Positions 1-7,041 of a DNA stretch of 23,088 bases are shown in pieces. Under the pieces are notes generated by a model. The model had not been told where the DNA came from. It saw only the letters and a program-made list of their open reading frames with translations, and did no database searches. The stretch spans positions 1-23,088 of the forward strand of contig CAZNGY010000031.1 of assembly GCA_964572955.1 (NCBI GenBank), written 5' to 3'. Source of the stretch: UBA3775 sp964572955 (GTDB lineage Bacteria > Bacillota > Clostridia > Lachnospirales > Lachnospiraceae). The position numbers were made by a program, and so were the translations under genes. Each line of letters opens with the position of its first letter. The stretch's first letter is position 1.

Positions 1-249
1 CATCTGCCTTCCGTCAATTGCAAGAACAAAAGTATAAGCATTCTCATCCCATTTTGCCAAAATTCTCTCCGCCTCTTTATCTTTAATTGAATTTTCTAAA
101 GCCTCACTTGCTCCATCCGGTGTCTTTTCGTCAATTACACTTACAATTTCGACTTTGGCATATCTTGACAACCTTTTCATATACTCCTCAATTGAGTCCT
201 GAAAAAATTTTTCCTTGATTTTCCCTACACAAAGTATGCTTATCTTCAT
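1..249 (-). CDS. rlmH: RlmH, 23S rRNA (pseudouridine1915-N3)-methyltransferase, 3' part cut by window edge
   Basis: Only the first 83 codons are present; the family is usually about 155-160 residues, so roughly half the protein lies beyond base 1. The visible N-terminus reads MKISILCVGKIKEKF, followed by an EYMKRLSRYAKVEI segment, a family hallmark, and then FVLAIDGRQM at the edge. RlmH is a small SPOUT-class enzyme that uses S-adenosylmethionine to methylate pseudouridine 1915 in helix 69 of 23S rRNA on the assembled ribosome. The SAM-binding trefoil knot is in the missing C-terminal half and cannot be checked here. The ATG at 247-249 follows a GAAAGGAA ribosome binding site at suitable distance. 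The gene probably has its own promoter, because a strong terminator separates it from the CBS-protein gene upstream. Confidence 0.95.
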   Translation of the reverse strand, partial: MKISILCVGKIKEKFFQDSIEEYMKRLSRYAKVEIVSVIDEKTPDGASEALENSIKDKEAERILAKWDENAYTFVLAIDGRQM

Positions 250-379
250 TTACTTCATTCCTTTCAAACTATACATTAAACATTACACGTTATACGTTTC
301 CTGCTTAATCCTATTTAGAAAGCTCTTATAAAACCATAATAATTTCTTAATTCTTTAATCACAAATTCAACACATCTGA

Positions 380-388
380 ATTGTATCA
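380..388 (-). promoter_or_regulatory. Probable extended -10 promoter for rlmH
   Basis: On the minus strand this reads TGATACAAT, an extended -10 element. The hexamer 17 bases upstream is a poor -35 (TTATTA), which is common for extended -10 promoters. Transcription would start near 373 and give a leader of about 120 bases before the rlmH ATG. The rest of 250-461 shows no gene on either strand. Confidence 0.5.
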
Positions 389-461
389 TATGGTCAGAAA
401 GTTAATAAAGCTTTCTACTCCCACCCTATTTTATTACATTAGTATTTTTACTACTGGCAAG

Positions 462-492
462 AAAAAAGGAAGCACCCCCTGCTTCCTTTTTT
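462..492 (-). terminator. Intrinsic terminator after the nnr-mazF-CBS unit
   Basis: AAAAAAGGAAGCA at 462-474 pairs perfectly with TGCTTCCTTTTTT at 480-492 around a five-base loop. The stop codon of the CBS-protein gene is only seven bases away, and the minus-strand transcript ends in a run of U. The element is symmetric and could also stop plus-strand transcription. Confidence 0.9.
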
Positions 493-498
493 TATTGT

Positions 499-1359
499 TT
501 ATATTTCTTCTTCAGAATCTTCCGCCTCATCAATTTTTTCTGCATCAATCGATGTGATAACCCTTCCATCTTCAGAAAAAATGTAAAATCTATAACCTGA
601 ATAAACAATTTCACCCTTTTCACCCGGACTCGGTATATGTCCCAACAGCGAAATAAGTAAGCCATTAAGAGTATCAAAACTGTTATAGTCTTCTTCAGAT
701 ATCTTTATATGTAGAAGTTCAGATAATTCTTCAAGCTTTATGTCAGAAGGAATACTGAGCCTGCCGCCTTTTGTAGTGCTGACATTCTCCTCTTCCTCAT
801 CATATTCATCCAAAATATCTCCTACAATTTCCTCTATAATATCCTCAATACTTACTATTCCGGCAGTCTGACCATATTCGTCTATTACAACCGCCAGATG
901 AGTTCTCTTTCCTCTTAATTCCTCAAACAAAGTATCTATAGGCATTGCCTCCGGAACATAAAGCGGTTTTCTCGCTGCTTTTGTAACCGGTTCTTCTCCC
1001 CTGCCGTTCATATATGCAGTCATCATGTCCTTAAGATACAAAATACCTGTAATGTTGTCTATTGTTCCGCTGTACAAAGGATATCTTGAATGATTTTCTT
1101 CCAACATGAATCTTAAAGCCTCTTCTACCGTCTCCTCAGCTTCTATGGCTATGATTCTTGTTCTGTGAGTCATTATATCTCCGGCATAAGTATCCGAAAA
1201 TTCCATTACGTTTGATATCATCTCAGCCTCATCCGCCTCAATTACTCCCTGATTTTCAAATTCCTTTACAACAGCAAGAACTTCTTCTTCTTTCATATCC
1301 TGCTTTTTTATAAATCTCCTGAGTTTTTCAGTAAATCCCTGTTTGGGGGTTTCCTCCAT
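499..1359 (-). CDS. CorC/HlyC-type CBS-domain protein, soluble form (286 aa)
   Basis: The order of domains is a short basic/acidic N-terminus, a pair of CBS domains (about residues 62-180, with VMEFSDTYAGDIMTHR and HLAVVIDEYGQTAGIVSIED typical of this family) and a C-terminal CorC_HlyC domain (about 197-275). There is no DUF21 transmembrane domain, so this is the cytoplasmic CorC-like form and not the membrane MpfA/YtfL form. Family members are linked to Mg2+/Co2+ efflux and bind adenine nucleotides through the CBS pair. The link to ion transport here is inference from the family, and no partner transporter is visible. The ATG follows a clear GGAGGA site. The gene lies 25 bp after mazF, is probably co-transcribed with nnr and mazF, and ends at a strong terminator. 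The last residues are very acidic. Confidence 0.9.
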   Translation of the reverse strand: MEETPKQGFTEKLRRFIKKQDMKEEEVLAVVKEFENQGVIEADEAEMISNVMEFSDTYAGDIMTHRTRIIAIEAEETVEEALRFMLEENHSRYPLYSGTIDNITGILYLKDMMTAYMNGRGEEPVTKAARKPLYVPEAMPIDTLFEELRGKRTHLAVVIDEYGQTAGIVSIEDIIEEIVGDILDEYDEEEENVSTTKGGRLSIPSDIKLEELSELLHIKISEEDYNSFDTLNGLLISLLGHIPSPGEKGEIVYSGYRFYIFSEDGRVITSIDAEKIDEAEDSEEEI

Positions 1360-1384
1360 TTTCTTCCTCCATCTGTTATATAAC

Positions 1385-1753
1385 TTATTTATTTATCGCA
1401 AGGCTTACTGATAATGCACGATCAATGTCATTAATCAGTTCATTATCAAGATGACATACTTTTTCTCTGAGCCTCGACTTATCAATTGTACGCACCTGTT
1501 CTAATAATATCACACTGTCCTTAACAATTCCACACCTAATCGCACTTAATGCGACATGTGTAGGAAGTTTTGTTTTATTAAGACGTGATGTAATGGCTGC
1601 ACATATTACGGTAGGACTGTGCTGATTTCCTGTATCATTTTGAATTATAAGTACCGGTCTGATTCCACCCTGTTCTGAACCAACCACGGGTCTAAGGTCT
1701 GCATAATAAATATCTCCCCGTTTCACGTCATTATTTTCATTTACCTCTCTCAT
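1385..1753 (-). CDS. mazF: MazF/EndoA-type mRNA interferase (PemK family)
   Basis: The sequence KRGDIYYADLRPVVGSEQGG, then IRPVLIIQND, PTVICAAITS and SVILLEQVRTIDKSRL closely matches Bacillus subtilis EndoA/NdoA. The residues equivalent to EndoA Arg25, Thr48 and Gln79 are present (Arg32, Thr55, Gln86 here), so the RNase should be active. EndoA cleaves single-stranded mRNA at U-containing pentamers; the exact site for this protein is unknown. I chose the ATG at 1751-1753 because AAAGG lies 10 bases upstream. The in-frame ATG at 1771 has no binding site and overlaps that AAAGG; it would add six residues. The usual antitoxin (EndoAI, a ribbon-helix-helix protein) is not encoded upstream: only 75 bp separate this start from nnr, and they hold no ORF. 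The gene is in one unit with nnr and the CBS protein. Confidence 0.95.
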   Translation of the reverse strand: MREVNENNDVKRGDIYYADLRPVVGSEQGGIRPVLIIQNDTGNQHSPTVICAAITSRLNKTKLPTHVALSAIRCGIVKDSVILLEQVRTIDKSRLREKVCHLDNELINDIDRALSVSLAINK

Positions 1754-1828
1754 AGCAATACAACCTTTCATACAAAACTAAAAAAATTAATTTCCTGAGG
1801 TTATTTTTGCCATATTTTTTTCAAATAT

Positions 1829-3496
1829 TCACTTCAAAACAAATCTGACTGCCAAAGGCACTTCATTTAAGATATCACTTGCAAGAATACTTCTTTTTCC
1901 CTTTTTCAGTGCGGCAGCATCTCCCGCCACCCCATGTATAAAAGTTCCTGTCACGGCTGAATCAAATACCTCAAAACCTTGTGCCATAAGTCCACCAATA
2001 ATTCCCGCAAGAACATCACCGCTTCCGGCAGTACTCATACCGTTGTTTCCGCTTTGATTAATATAGCCTCTTCCCTTTGTTACAACCAATGTAGCTGCAT
2101 CCTTAAGTACAAAAACCGGAACTGATACTTGTCTCAGCATATCACCTGTTTTTTTCAGATTTTTAAGTTCAGCCATCGGAATCCTTAAAAGCCTTGAAAG
2201 CTCCTTTTTATGGGGTGTAAATACTACATTCCCCCCAAACCTTTTATTAATATAATCAATTCTTTTCTGCGTGTCCTCAATTTCAAGTTCATCCATAATT
2301 CCTGCAACAATATTTATTGCATCTGCATCCATAACATATTTTCCTCTATAACCACACTCAAGAAATTCACGAAGTCTCTCTTTTGCCGTATCACTATTTG
2401 AAATCCCCGGTCCAATCACTGCTGCCGTACACTCTGTATACGGAAATTTTCTTTCTTCTCCTGAGAAAACTGCTTCCGGCAATTCCTTGACCATAAGTTC
2501 CAGAGTTTCTTTCACTGAATCTATTATCACCATCCCTGTACCAGTATTGTATGCAGCTTTTGCTGAAATGACAGCTGCTCCCGGCATATATTTACTTCCT
2601 GTTATACACAAAAGCTTTCCATATGTACCTTTATTAGAATTTAAAGGTCTTGAAGGTATCTTAATATCTTTTTCAATACTTTCATTTTTCAAAAGATAAC
2701 CTTCTGGACTTTTATCCATTTCCGTTTTTCCTGCACTCAACCACTCTCCAATTCCGCTACTTTCATCAAACCTAAAAGAAACCGGATACGTAAACAGATT
2801 CCCCGCATATTCTCTTCCCGGATATATTATATGTCCCATTTTCTTTGAACCAAATGTAACTGTTTCATCTGCTTTAACGGCCGTTCCCATTATTTCGCCG
2901 CTATCCGAGTTTATCCCGCTCGGTATATCTACAGAGACTATCAAATCTATTTTTTTATTCTCTCTCATATCATTGATTTCATCAATTACGTCAGCATAAA
3001 ATCCGTTAATATTTCTATTAAGACCGATTCCCAAAATACCATCTACAAGAATTCCACCATTTATTATATCAGAAATCCTGCTTTTCCGAGATTCATAAAA
3101 TGGTATCAGTCTGCCTCCGACACCCACATAAATTTTAAGTGCATTAGTCAATTCTTCAGAAAAAATCCCATCAGGAATATTGATATCACTGAATTCAGCT
3201 TTAAACTCTTTATTTTCAAGCATTTCTTCAGCTTTTTGATCAATAAACAATATAACAGATATTTTTTTATCCCCGTTGCATAACATATTTCTCGCTGAAA
3301 CAACCGCATCTCCGCCATTATTTCCCTTGCCGCATAAAAAAAAGATATTCTTATCTGTTCCTGCACTGATTTTTTCAATATGATCGGAAAGCCGTAAAGC
3401 TGCCTGTTCCATCAAAAGCTCTCCCTTGATACCGTATTCATCTATCGTCTTCCTCTCTATTTCCTGAAATGCCTGTCTGTCATATATTTTTTCCAT
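1829..3496 (-). CDS. nnr: Bifunctional NAD(P)H-hydrate epimerase / ADP-dependent NAD(P)H-hydrate dehydratase
   Basis: This is a full-length fusion of 555 residues. The N-terminal YjeF_N epimerase domain spans about 1-245, with CGKGNNGGD at 55-63 and VSVDIPSGINSDSG at 187-200. The C-terminal ribokinase-like dehydratase domain spans about 285-550, with MDADAIN at 389-395, TPHKKELSRLL at 427-437 and NNGMSTAGSGDVLAG at 484-498. The enzyme repairs hydrated NADH and NADPH: the epimerase interconverts the R and S forms and the dehydratase restores the cofactor using ADP. Residues 88-145 of the epimerase domain match the family pattern poorly but contain no break. The ribosome binding site before the ATG at 3494-3496 is weak (GTGGGTA). 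The gene heads the unit with mazF and the CBS protein, and the 57-bp gap to the ORF of mazF has no terminator. Confidence 0.95.
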   Translation of the reverse strand: MEKIYDRQAFQEIERKTIDEYGIKGELLMEQAALRLSDHIEKISAGTDKNIFFLCGKGNNGGDAVVSARNMLCNGDKKISVILFIDQKAEEMLENKEFKAEFSDINIPDGIFSEELTNALKIYVGVGGRLIPFYESRKSRISDIINGGILVDGILGIGLNRNINGFYADVIDEINDMRENKKIDLIVSVDIPSGINSDSGEIMGTAVKADETVTFGSKKMGHIIYPGREYAGNLFTYPVSFRFDESSGIGEWLSAGKTEMDKSPEGYLLKNESIEKDIKIPSRPLNSNKGTYGKLLCITGSKYMPGAAVISAKAAYNTGTGMVIIDSVKETLELMVKELPEAVFSGEERKFPYTECTAAVIGPGISNSDTAKERLREFLECGYRGKYVMDADAINIVAGIMDELEIEDTQKRIDYINKRFGGNVVFTPHKKELSRLLRIPMAELKNLKKTGDMLRQVSVPVFVLKDAATLVVTKGRGYINQSGNNGMSTAGSGDVLAGIIGGLMAQGFEVFDSAVTGTFIHGVAGDAAALKKGKRSILASDILNEVPLAVRFVLK

Positions 3497-3669
3497 ATTT
3501 TTTTACCCACAGATACAACTATTCTCATCTGTGTTGTTATATATAGCTACAACCCTTTCTTAAAACTTTTATTAAAGCTTACTTTGAGCAATCCTCAACT
3601 GCGCTCTGATGCTTAGTGTCTCATTCCGTAAAAAAACGGACAAAGCCTTATGTCTGTTTCATTATATCA
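3497..3669 (-). promoter_or_regulatory. Extended -10 promoter and long leader of nnr
   Basis: The minus strand reads TGATATAAT at 3669-3661, a perfect extended -10 element, with no good -35. The start would be near 3654, leaving a leader of about 155 bases. That leader holds a small TCCGT/ACGGA hairpin with an all-T loop (3625-3640) and a CACAGAT/ATCTGTG inverted repeat (3508-3514 with 3527-3533) just before the start codon. I recognise no known riboswitch in it. Together with 3670-3781, where I see nothing else, this makes up most of the gene-free stretch 3497-3847. Confidence 0.45.
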
Positions 3670-3781
3670 GTTTTTATCTAATATTCATACAAATCCTTTG
3701 ATTTATTTATTATCAGATAGATCTTTTCTTATAAAGCAAACACATCCTTCTCTGCTTCTTTTAACAATTGCCTGCGAGGGC

Positions 3782-3811
3782 TTGCTTGATTCAGTTCTAA
3801 TATGATAGAAT
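3782..3811 (+). promoter_or_regulatory. Probable promoter of the ABC-F gene
   Basis: TTGCTT (3782-3787) and TAGAAT (3806-3811) are 18 bases apart. An inverted repeat GGAGT/ACTCC (3815-3819 with 3826-3830, loop GAAAAT) lies at or just after the expected start of transcription. The ribosome binding site GAAAGG follows at 3831-3836. The leader is only about 30 bases, which leaves no room for the leader-peptide attenuation seen with inducible antibiotic-resistance ABC-F genes. Confidence 0.45.
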
Positions 3812-3847
3812 ATTGGAGTGAAAATACTCCGAAAGGTTAAAATAAAA

Positions 3848-5752
3848 ATGATTTTACAAGTATCGCAAATTAATAAAAGTTTTGGAACTGATGTCATTCT
3901 CTCAGATGTATCGTTCCATATAGAAGACAATGAAAAGGCTGCCCTCATCGGTATCAACGGTGCCGGAAAATCAACCTTATTCAAAATTATTATGGGTGAA
4001 CTGGTTCCTGACAGTGGGAATATCATTCTTTCCAAAGATAAACGAATCGGATATCTTGCTCAACACCAGGATTTTTCCAGCGAAAACTCAATATATGACG
4101 AAATTCTTACAATGAAAAAAGAAATACTTGATTACGAAACAAGTATGCGTAAGCTTGAAAAACAAATGCAGCATGCCGACGGTCAGGAACTTGAATCCCT
4201 TATGAAAAAATATACTGACGTCAATCATCTTTATGAACTAAACAACGGATATGCATATAAAAGTGAAGTAACCGGTGTTTTAAAAGGTCTTGGGTTCACT
4301 GAGGATGAATTTGAAAAGAAAGTAACAAATCTGTCAGGCGGTCAGAAAACAAGAGTTTCTTTGGCAAAACTTCTTCTTTCTAAGCCTGATATCATTCTTC
4401 TCGATGAGCCAATTAATCACCTTGATCTCCCATCAATTGCATGGCTTGAGACATACCTGCTTAATTATTCCGGTGCAGTATTAATTATTGCACACGATCG
4501 TTATTTCCTCAACAAAATAGTAACTAAAATCATCGAACTTGATCACGGTCATTCAAGAGTATACTCCGGAAATTATGACGACTATTCTGAAAAGAAGGCT
4601 ATGATAAGAAAAGCTGAACTAAATGCATACTACAAGCAGCAGAATGAAATTAAACATCAGGAAGAAGTTATCGCAAAGTTAAAATCGTTTAATCGCGAAA
4701 AATCAATTAAGCGTGCTGAAAGCAGGGAAAAAATGCTGGATAAAATAGAGATTCTGGACAAGCCATCCGGTGAAGCAAAATCTCTTTCATTAAAGCTTAC
4801 ACCAAACATCTTAAGCGGTAATGATGTATTAACAATAAAAAATCTCAGCAAATCATACGACGGCAATCTGCTGTTTAGTGACTTCAGCTATCTTATCAAA
4901 AGAGGCAGCAAAATTGCAATTATCGGAGGAAACGGCACTGGTAAAACAACTCTTCTCAAGATATTAAGAGGTATTACAGATGCCGACTCCGGAAGTTATA
5001 CGTTTGGAGCTAAGGTATACACCGGATACTATGATCAGGAGCAACAGGTACTTAACCCTGACAAAACTATCTTTGATGAAATACATGATGCATATCCTAA
5101 TCTTGATAATACTACCGTAAGAAACACTCTCGCCGCTTTTCTATTTACCGGTGATGATGTCTTTAAACTTATTAAAGAATTAAGCGGTGGGGAAAAAGGA
5201 CGTGTATCCCTTGCTAAGCTTATGCTGTCTGAATCTAACTTTCTAATGCTGGATGAACCTACCAACCATCTTGATATTGACAGTAAAGAAATCCTTGAAG
5301 AAGCTATAAACGGATATGAAGGTACTGTATTATATGTATCTCATGACAGATATTTTATCAACAAAACTGCTACCGGAATTCTCGATCTGGCAAATATGCG
5401 TTTTTACTCCTATGACGGAAATTATGACTACTATCTCGCAAAAAAAGATATTGTTATGTCGTTATCTCCCACTGTTGAAGCAGAGAAACCGGCAAACACA
5501 CCTACTGCATCCAAGCTTGATTGGGCAAAACAAAAGGAAGCAGAGGCGGAAAAACGCAAACTCGCTTCCAAAATAAAAAAATATGAAGATTTAATCGAGA
5601 AATATGAAAACAGGATTGCTGAAATTGATGAAGAGCTTGCCAATCCTGCAATAGCTACAAATGCCTATGAATTAACAAAGCTTACCACTGAGCAAAATGA
5701 GCTCAATGATAAGCTTATGTCTGCGTATGAAGAATGGGAGTCGCTTCAGTAA
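3848..5752 (+). CDS. ABC-F family ATPase (YdiF/Uup-like translation factor)
   Basis: This is a tandem ABC ATPase with no membrane segment, 634 residues from the ATG at 3848. The first cassette has Walker A GINGAGKS (35-42), signature LSGGQ (162-166) and Walker B ILLDEP (183-188). A charged helical linker follows (about 245-325), the part that in this family reaches the ribosomal P-site tRNA. The second cassette has GGNGTGKT (360-367), LSGGE (445-449) and LMLDEPTNHLD (466-476). A lysine/glutamate-rich coiled coil ends the protein (about 556-634), as in YdiF and Uup. The family hallmark is DEPTNHLD; the first cassette has DEPINHLD, with Ile at 189. A GTG at 3818 is in frame but precedes the GAAAGG site, so I used the ATG 11 bases after it. 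I see nothing that marks it as a resistance protein; a housekeeping role in translation is more likely. Confidence 0.93.
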   Translation: MILQVSQINKSFGTDVILSDVSFHIEDNEKAALIGINGAGKSTLFKIIMGELVPDSGNIILSKDKRIGYLAQHQDFSSENSIYDEILTMKKEILDYETSMRKLEKQMQHADGQELESLMKKYTDVNHLYELNNGYAYKSEVTGVLKGLGFTEDEFEKKVTNLSGGQKTRVSLAKLLLSKPDIILLDEPINHLDLPSIAWLETYLLNYSGAVLIIAHDRYFLNKIVTKIIELDHGHSRVYSGNYDDYSEKKAMIRKAELNAYYKQQNEIKHQEEVIAKLKSFNREKSIKRAESREKMLDKIEILDKPSGEAKSLSLKLTPNILSGNDVLTIKNLSKSYDGNLLFSDFSYLIKRGSKIAIIGGNGTGKTTLLKILRGITDADSGSYTFGAKVYTGYYDQEQQVLNPDKTIFDEIHDAYPNLDNTTVRNTLAAFLFTGDDVFKLIKELSGGEKGRVSLAKLMLSESNFLMLDEPTNHLDIDSKEILEEAINGYEGTVLYVSHDRYFINKTATGILDLANMRFYSYDGNYDYYLAKKDIVMSLSPTVEAEKPANTPTASKLDWAKQKEAEAEKRKLASKIKKYEDLIEKYENRIAEIDEELANPAIATNAYELTKLTTEQNELNDKLMSAYEEWESLQ

Positions 5753-5753
5753 T

Positions 5754-6419
5754 TTACATGAAGCCTCTCAATCTCAAATTTTCCATTGTAGTAAGAATAT
5801 GTTCGTTGGAGAGCTTCTCCGCAAGCTCTTCATCCCTGTTTTTAATTGCTTCAAGGATACTCTTATGCTCCTCAATCGCAGCACATGCTCTTTCTGACCG
5901 TGATAAAGTCTGCTTTCTGACACTTTCCACGTATTGATGGAAATCTCTCAATATATGTCTGAGCATTTTGCTGCCACAGGCATTATACAGTGTTTCATGA
6001 AACTTTGAATCCAGTTCAGCCATCTGCTCATATCTATTTTTTGTAGCATTAAACTCTGCCAGACATATAATTTCTTCTAATGTCCGTATATCATCTTCCG
6101 TTGCATGACGACATGACCACTTAGCACATAATCCTTCCAAATATGACCTGATCACATATATGTCATGTATATCTTCGCTTGAAATACCGGTAACATATGC
6201 CCCCTTATTGGGTATTATGTTAACAAGTCCCTCAAGCTCAAGCTGTCTGAGTGCTTCTCTTACGGGCGTTCTGCTTACACCAAGCATTTTACCGATTTGT
6301 ATCTCTTTTAATTCCTCATTGGCGCTGAATTTACCATTAAGAATATCTTCCCTCAACTGATTAAACACCCGATCCCTTAAAGGCAGTGACTCATTCTTTT
6401 CATTTATCTCTGTGCTCAT
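5754..6419 (-). CDS. GntR-family transcriptional regulator, FCD (FadR) subfamily
   Basis: The 221-residue protein has an N-terminal winged helix-turn-helix (about 14-78), including LGVSRTPVREALRQLELEGLV, which is nearly the family consensus. The C-terminal all-helical FCD domain spans about 83-215. The putative metal-ligand set of this domain is present: Asp137 and His141 (DSKFH), His185 and His207. Members usually bind an organic acid effector and repress a nearby catabolic operon. No such operon is adjacent here, so the target and effector cannot be inferred. The start has a GGAGAG binding site (6425-6430). The stop codon is one base from that of the convergent ABC-F gene, with no terminator between them, so the two transcripts probably overlap at their 3' ends. 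Confidence 0.93.
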   Translation of the reverse strand: MSTEINEKNESLPLRDRVFNQLREDILNGKFSANEELKEIQIGKMLGVSRTPVREALRQLELEGLVNIIPNKGAYVTGISSEDIHDIYVIRSYLEGLCAKWSCRHATEDDIRTLEEIICLAEFNATKNRYEQMAELDSKFHETLYNACGSKMLRHILRDFHQYVESVRKQTLSRSERACAAIEEHKSILEAIKNRDEELAEKLSNEHILTTMENLRLRGFM

Positions 6420-6448
6420 TTACACTCTCCATAAGTTTTTCTTCGATA

Positions 6449-6476
6449 ATTGTACCAAATGTTTAGAAAAAGTCAA
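6449..6476 (-). promoter_or_regulatory. Promoter of the GntR-family gene
   Basis: On the minus strand TTGACT (6476-6471) and TACAAT (6454-6449) are 16 bases apart, close to the housekeeping consensus. Transcription would start about 20 bases before the start codon. It lies in the 78-bp gap after nrdG, which has no terminator, so read-through from nrdG is also possible. Confidence 0.6.
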
Positions 6477-6497
6477 CATTACACAAAAGATAACTTT

Positions 6498-7022
6498 CTA
6501 GTAACCAGGAAGTGTAACAACACATTTTTCCTTCAATGATTTCTGAACATCTATAGTTCTCTGGTTAGATGACCCTTTAAACTTCAGAGTAATATCTTTC
6601 AGTTCTTCAACAAATTTCCCATCAATCAAAACATCCGTAAGACTTAATATCTTCATTGTTTCCGGCCATTTTTCAGCCATTACTTCAACTATATCCCTAT
6701 CAAAGAGATAACCTGAAAAAATCCATATATTTTTTTCAGGAAGTTCTCTTTTTATTCTTTCAAGCAAAGGAAGTATCCCCTGCTGATTGACATATTCCAT
6801 AGGTTCTCCTCCCAAAAGAGTGAACCCCTGAATATATGCAGGTTTCAAAGATTCAATTATCCTGTCTTCCGTTTCCTTCGTAAATTCCTTCCCAAATTTA
6901 AAGTCCCATGTTTCCTTATTAAAGCAATTTACACAATGATGTGTACAGCCGCTGACAAAAAGTGATGTTCTCACTCCCGGACCATTAGAAATATCATTAA
7001 ATTTTATCTCTCCATAATACAT
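6498..7022 (-). CDS. nrdG: NrdG, anaerobic ribonucleotide reductase activating protein (radical SAM)
   Basis: The 174-residue protein carries the radical-SAM cluster motif CTHHCVNC (Cys26, Cys30, Cys33) after the typical start MYYGEIKFNDISNGPGVRTS, then the LLGGEPM segment and, near the end, TLKFKGSSNQRTIDVQKSL. It uses a 4Fe-4S cluster and S-adenosylmethionine to put a glycyl radical on NrdD, the class III reductase that makes deoxynucleotides without oxygen. The start has an AGGGGA site at 7032-7037. The nrdD partner is not in this window: the gene upstream, 19 bp away and probably in the same transcript, encodes a GGDEF protein. The full radical-SAM motif and normal length suggest it is functional. 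Confidence 0.96.
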   Translation of the reverse strand: MYYGEIKFNDISNGPGVRTSLFVSGCTHHCVNCFNKETWDFKFGKEFTKETEDRIIESLKPAYIQGFTLLGGEPMEYVNQQGILPLLERIKRELPEKNIWIFSGYLFDRDIVEVMAEKWPETMKILSLTDVLIDGKFVEELKDITLKFKGSSNQRTIDVQKSLKEKCVVTLPGY

Positions 7023-7041
7023 ATCCGGTATTCCCCTATAT

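Noticed and set aside
3703..4035. 110-residue open frame on the minus strand before and inside the ABC-F gene
   Set aside because: Most of it lies antisense to the conserved Walker A region, it has no clear binding site, and it resembles no protein I know.
3848..5752. ABC-F gene as an antibiotic resistance determinant
   Set aside because: The C-terminal coiled coil and short leader fit the YdiF/Uup housekeeping type; no leader peptide or mobile context is present.
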